Part shown: in pieces, positions 6,189-7,641 of the stretch | Layout: every line of letters starts with the position of its first letter | How positions within the stretch are numbered: position 1 is the stretch's first letter | Assembly: GCA_027322565.1 (NCBI GenBank) | Contig: DAHVRG010000317.1 | Span: 1-7,641, forward strand | Source of the DNA: Georgenia sp. | Lineage (GTDB): Bacteria > Actinomycetota > Actinomycetes > Actinomycetales > Actinomycetaceae | DNA: 7,641 bases | Direction: 5' to 3' | Made by a program: the position numbers and the translations under genes | Notes under the pieces: generated by a model | Told to the model about the DNA's origin: nothing | What the model saw: only the letters and a program-made list of their open reading frames with translations | Databases searched by the model: none

Positions 6189-6722
6189 TCAGGCAGAGAC
6201 CTTGCCGCGGCGGGCGATGAAGAGTGCCGCACCTCCGACCAGGAGCAGGATCGCGCCACCGATGACGAGCGGGGTGGCGGTGGCACCGGTCTCCGGCAGG
6301 CTGGGGCCTGCCGCGTCCTCGTCGGTGCCGCCCGGAGCACCGGCGTCGTCGTCCGCACCGTCGCCCACGACGACGGTGGCCGTGTCGATGACATTGCCCT
6401 CGGCGTCGGTGGCCACGAGAGTGAAGGAGCCCTCCTCACTCAGCGTGACACCGAAGACGGCCTGACCGTCCACAGCGGTCTTGGTGAGCGCCTTGGTGCC
6501 GGCGATCTGGATGGCGTCGTCGGAGACGTCGTCCGACGTGATCGTGAGCGTGACGTCGGTGCCCGTCGGTGCCGTGATGGTCACCGTGAAGGTCTCGCCC
6601 GGTGCCGGGTTCGTCGTGCTGACCCCGATCTCGAAGTCGTCGTCGGCGTACCCGAATGCTGTGCTCGGCACAAGAACGAGCAACGCAGCGGCGAAAAGGC
6701 TCGCCAGAGCGCGTCGAATCAT
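6189..6722 (-). CDS. Small LPXTG cell-wall-anchored protein with one Ig-like domain
   Basis: A 177-residue sortase substrate with all parts visible. The signal peptide is residues 1-24 or 1-26 (MIRRALASLFAAALLV start, AFG or GYA cleavage region). A beta-rich domain of about 90 residues follows (about 28-118), rich in Thr/Val and with no Cys; its start (NPAPGETFTVTIT) and alternating hydrophobic pattern look like a bacterial Ig-like fold. An Asp/Gly/Ala/Pro-rich spacer (about 119-140) is followed by LPETG (142-146), a membrane segment (about 150-170) and the basic tail RRGKVSA. Sortase would cut between Thr145 and Gly146 and join the protein to the cell wall. It is short for the class, with one domain and little spacer. 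Its start is supported by GGGGGGAAG at 6728-6736 and by a promoter-like pair upstream. No sortase gene is in the window. A ligand or function cannot be assigned. Confidence 0.88.
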   Translation of the reverse strand: MIRRALASLFAAALLVLVPSTAFGYADDDFEIGVSTTNPAPGETFTVTITAPTGTDVTLTITSDDVSDDAIQIAGTKALTKTAVDGQAVFGVTLSEEGSFTLVATDAEGNVIDTATVVVGDGADDDAGAPGGTDEDAAGPSLPETGATATPLVIGGAILLLVGGAALFIARRGKVSA

Positions 6723-6740
6723 GAGTGCTTCCCCCCAAAG

Positions 6741-6760
6741 CGGTCGTCAAGACCGTTGAC
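6741..6760 (-). promoter_or_regulatory. Overlapping inverted repeats in the leader of the LPXTG gene
   Basis: As read on the + strand, CGGTC-GTCAA-GACCG (6741-6755) and GTCAA-GACCG-TTGAC (6746-6760) are two perfect 5-bp inverted repeats with 5-base spacers that share ten bases, so they cannot fold at once. Further copies of the GACCG unit lie a few bases upstream in the transcript (near 6767-6777). They fall between the predicted transcription start and the ribosome binding site. They could be an operator, a small leader structure or a weak terminator of the DUF4012 gene. The repeats are short and may be chance. Confidence 0.3.
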
Positions 6761-6777
6761 TGTGATCGGTCCCGGTC

Positions 6778-6805
6778 AGGTTATCGGCTACTGTCGACAT
6801 GTCAA
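6778..6805 (-). promoter_or_regulatory. Predicted sigma-70-type promoter of the LPXTG gene
   Basis: On the - strand, TTGACA (6800-6805) is a perfect -35 consensus. It is followed after 16 bases by TAACCT (6778-6783), which fits the relaxed actinobacterial -10 form TANNNT. Transcription would begin near 6771 and give a leader of about 50 bases before the ATG at 6722. The -35 overlaps the last codons of the DUF4012 gene and lies in an imperfect palindrome, GTCGACATGTCAAC (6793-6806, + strand), which could be an operator. Confidence 0.5.
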
Positions 6806-7641
6806 CGCGGAAGAGCTGAACTTCCCACCGCCCGGACCGGGCGTCGTCCGCAGGAGGGCGTCGCCGGTGAAGCCGGGCCCCGTCGTGATGTCGACCTCCG
6901 TGGTGACCGTCTCGCCGGGAGCGAGGGTCACCCGCCGCCCGACGACGACCTGCCCGTCATGGACCTGCGGGAGCACCTCGACCTCGCCGTCGGGGTCGCG
7001 CACGTCGGTGATGCGTCCCCCGGTGGGGGCGTAGACCAGGAGGTTGGAACGCATGTCACCCGGGGCGACGACGTTGCCCGCGCCGACGACCGCCGCCGGC
7101 AGGTCCGCGGCGTCCTCCGGTGCGCCCGACGCCAGCGCGATCCTCAGGGTGAGGTCCTGCGCACCGTTCGCGTGGCACCGCTCGGTGACCAGCTCGACGT
7201 CCATGTGCTGGTAGTAGGCGACCTTCGCGGCGCTGAGGTCGTTGAGGTACACGCCGACGACCGGTGACCCGCTGCCGTCGTCACCGCGCAGCTCCCCACT
7301 GAGGACGGTGCCGGCGAGCAGCTGCTGCTCCTCCTCGTGCGCGGACCACGCGTGCACCCGCCCCTCGTCCGCTGCGTCGACGAGCGCGGCGAGCACGGCG
7401 GCCGGGTCCGCCCCGCCCGACATGGCCCGCGCGAAGATCGCCGAGGCGGCGAGCTCGAAGAACTCGTCCTGGGCGGCCGGGTCGGCGACGTGGCGGTACA
7501 CGCCGTTGAGCATGAGCTCGGCGACGTTGTCCGCCGTAAGGCGCGTGTCGTCCCCGAGCAGGTCGGCCGGCGCACCGAGCGCCGCCAGGGCCTCCCGCGG
7601 GATGTCGACCGGGTCGGTGGCCCCGAGGAGGGCGCCGAGGG
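6788..7641 (-). CDS. DUF4012-domain protein, C-terminal part (5' end outside the window)
   Basis: The frame is open from the window edge (first full codon at 7637-7639) to the TAG at 6788-6790, giving 283 residues. The ATG at 7513 is internal, since coherent coding continues upstream of it (for example GATDPVDIPREAL). The segment VGVYLNDLSAAKVAYYQHMD, followed by a strand-rich stretch with LTLRIALASGAPE, PGDMRSNLLVYAPTGG and a C-terminal PGETVTTEVD region, matches what I know of the C-terminal half of DUF4012 proteins. These are large, membrane-anchored extracytoplasmic proteins of actinobacteria and related groups, usually around 600 residues, often encoded in polysaccharide loci, with no established activity. 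The family assignment is from memory of its motifs. The protein ends without a wall-sorting signal or C-terminal membrane segment. Its gene is followed after 65 bases by the LPXTG gene. Confidence 0.75.
   Translation of the reverse strand, partial: LGALLGATDPVDIPREALAALGAPADLLGDDTRLTADNVAELMLNGVYRHVADPAAQDEFFELAASAIFARAMSGGADPAAVLAALVDAADEGRVHAWSAHEEEQQLLAGTVLSGELRGDDGSGSPVVGVYLNDLSAAKVAYYQHMDVELVTERCHANGAQDLTLRIALASGAPEDAADLPAAVVGAGNVVAPGDMRSNLLVYAPTGGRITDVRDPDGEVEVLPQVHDGQVVVGRRVTLAPGETVTTEVDITTGPGFTGDALLRTTPGPGGGKFSSSALTCRQ

Noticed and set aside
5129..6220. A 363-codon open frame on the + strand opposite the Asp-box and CAP genes.
   Set aside because: The product is Arg/Ser/Gly-rich without any recognisable motif. 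The opposite strand carries ribosome binding sites, a lipobox and conserved CAP residues.
5603..6439. Upstream extension of the CAP gene to the ATG at 6439.
   Set aside because: The extra 111 residues are Arg/Ser/Pro-rich, overlap the LPXTG gene and the hairpin, and would bury the lipoprotein signal. The GTG at 6106 has a fitting ribosome binding site.
5991..7034. A 347-codon open frame on the + strand across the CAP, LPXTG and DUF4012 genes.
   Set aside because: It runs through a hairpin and two intergenic gaps and gives a charged low-complexity product, so it is an antisense shadow.

Overview
The window is very GC-rich, packed with genes, and third codon positions are almost always G or C. 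It encodes an LPXTG sortase substrate, a lipoprotein and a single-chain Wzz/BY-kinase. Together these point to a high-GC Gram-positive bacterium (Actinomycetota). A Micrococcales-type genome such as a Cellulomonas relative is plausible, but that is an inference from gene style, not a measured placement.

Left half (1-4622, + strand): the end of an exopolysaccharide/capsule operon. It carries the C-terminal part of a PaaK/CapK-like adenylate-forming enzyme, a GT4 glycosyltransferase, a 12-segment Wzx-like flippase that starts at a GTG not marked by any ATG, and a Wzz-BY-kinase fusion with a C-terminal tyrosine cluster. The first three are tightly coupled (a 4-base ATGA overlap, then a 1-base gap). 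The fourth follows after 61 bases with its own strong ribosome binding site. The likely order of action is precursor activation or modification, sugar transfer on the lipid carrier, flipping across the membrane, and control of chain length and export by tyrosine phosphorylation.

Right half (4624-7641, - strand): four genes for envelope or surface proteins, converging on the first operon. In transcription order these are the C-terminal part of a DUF4012 protein, a small LPXTG wall-anchored protein with one Ig-like domain, a CAP/SCP-domain lipoprotein, and a membrane-anchored Asp-box (YCF48/BNR-like) protein. A consensus-like promoter overlaps the end of the DUF4012 gene. A perfect 15-bp hairpin separates the LPXTG and CAP genes. 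DUF4012 genes are frequent companions of actinobacterial polysaccharide loci, so both halves probably belong to one cell-surface region.

The two gene sets meet tail to tail with a single base between their stop codons, and a small GC-rich inverted repeat straddles that junction. No RNA gene, CRISPR array, insertion sequence, attachment site or origin was seen, and no stretch above 300 bases lacks a gene. No clearly new biological system is evident. The least explained parts are the surface-protein set, its leader with overlapping inverted repeats, and the hairpin just before the CAP gene.
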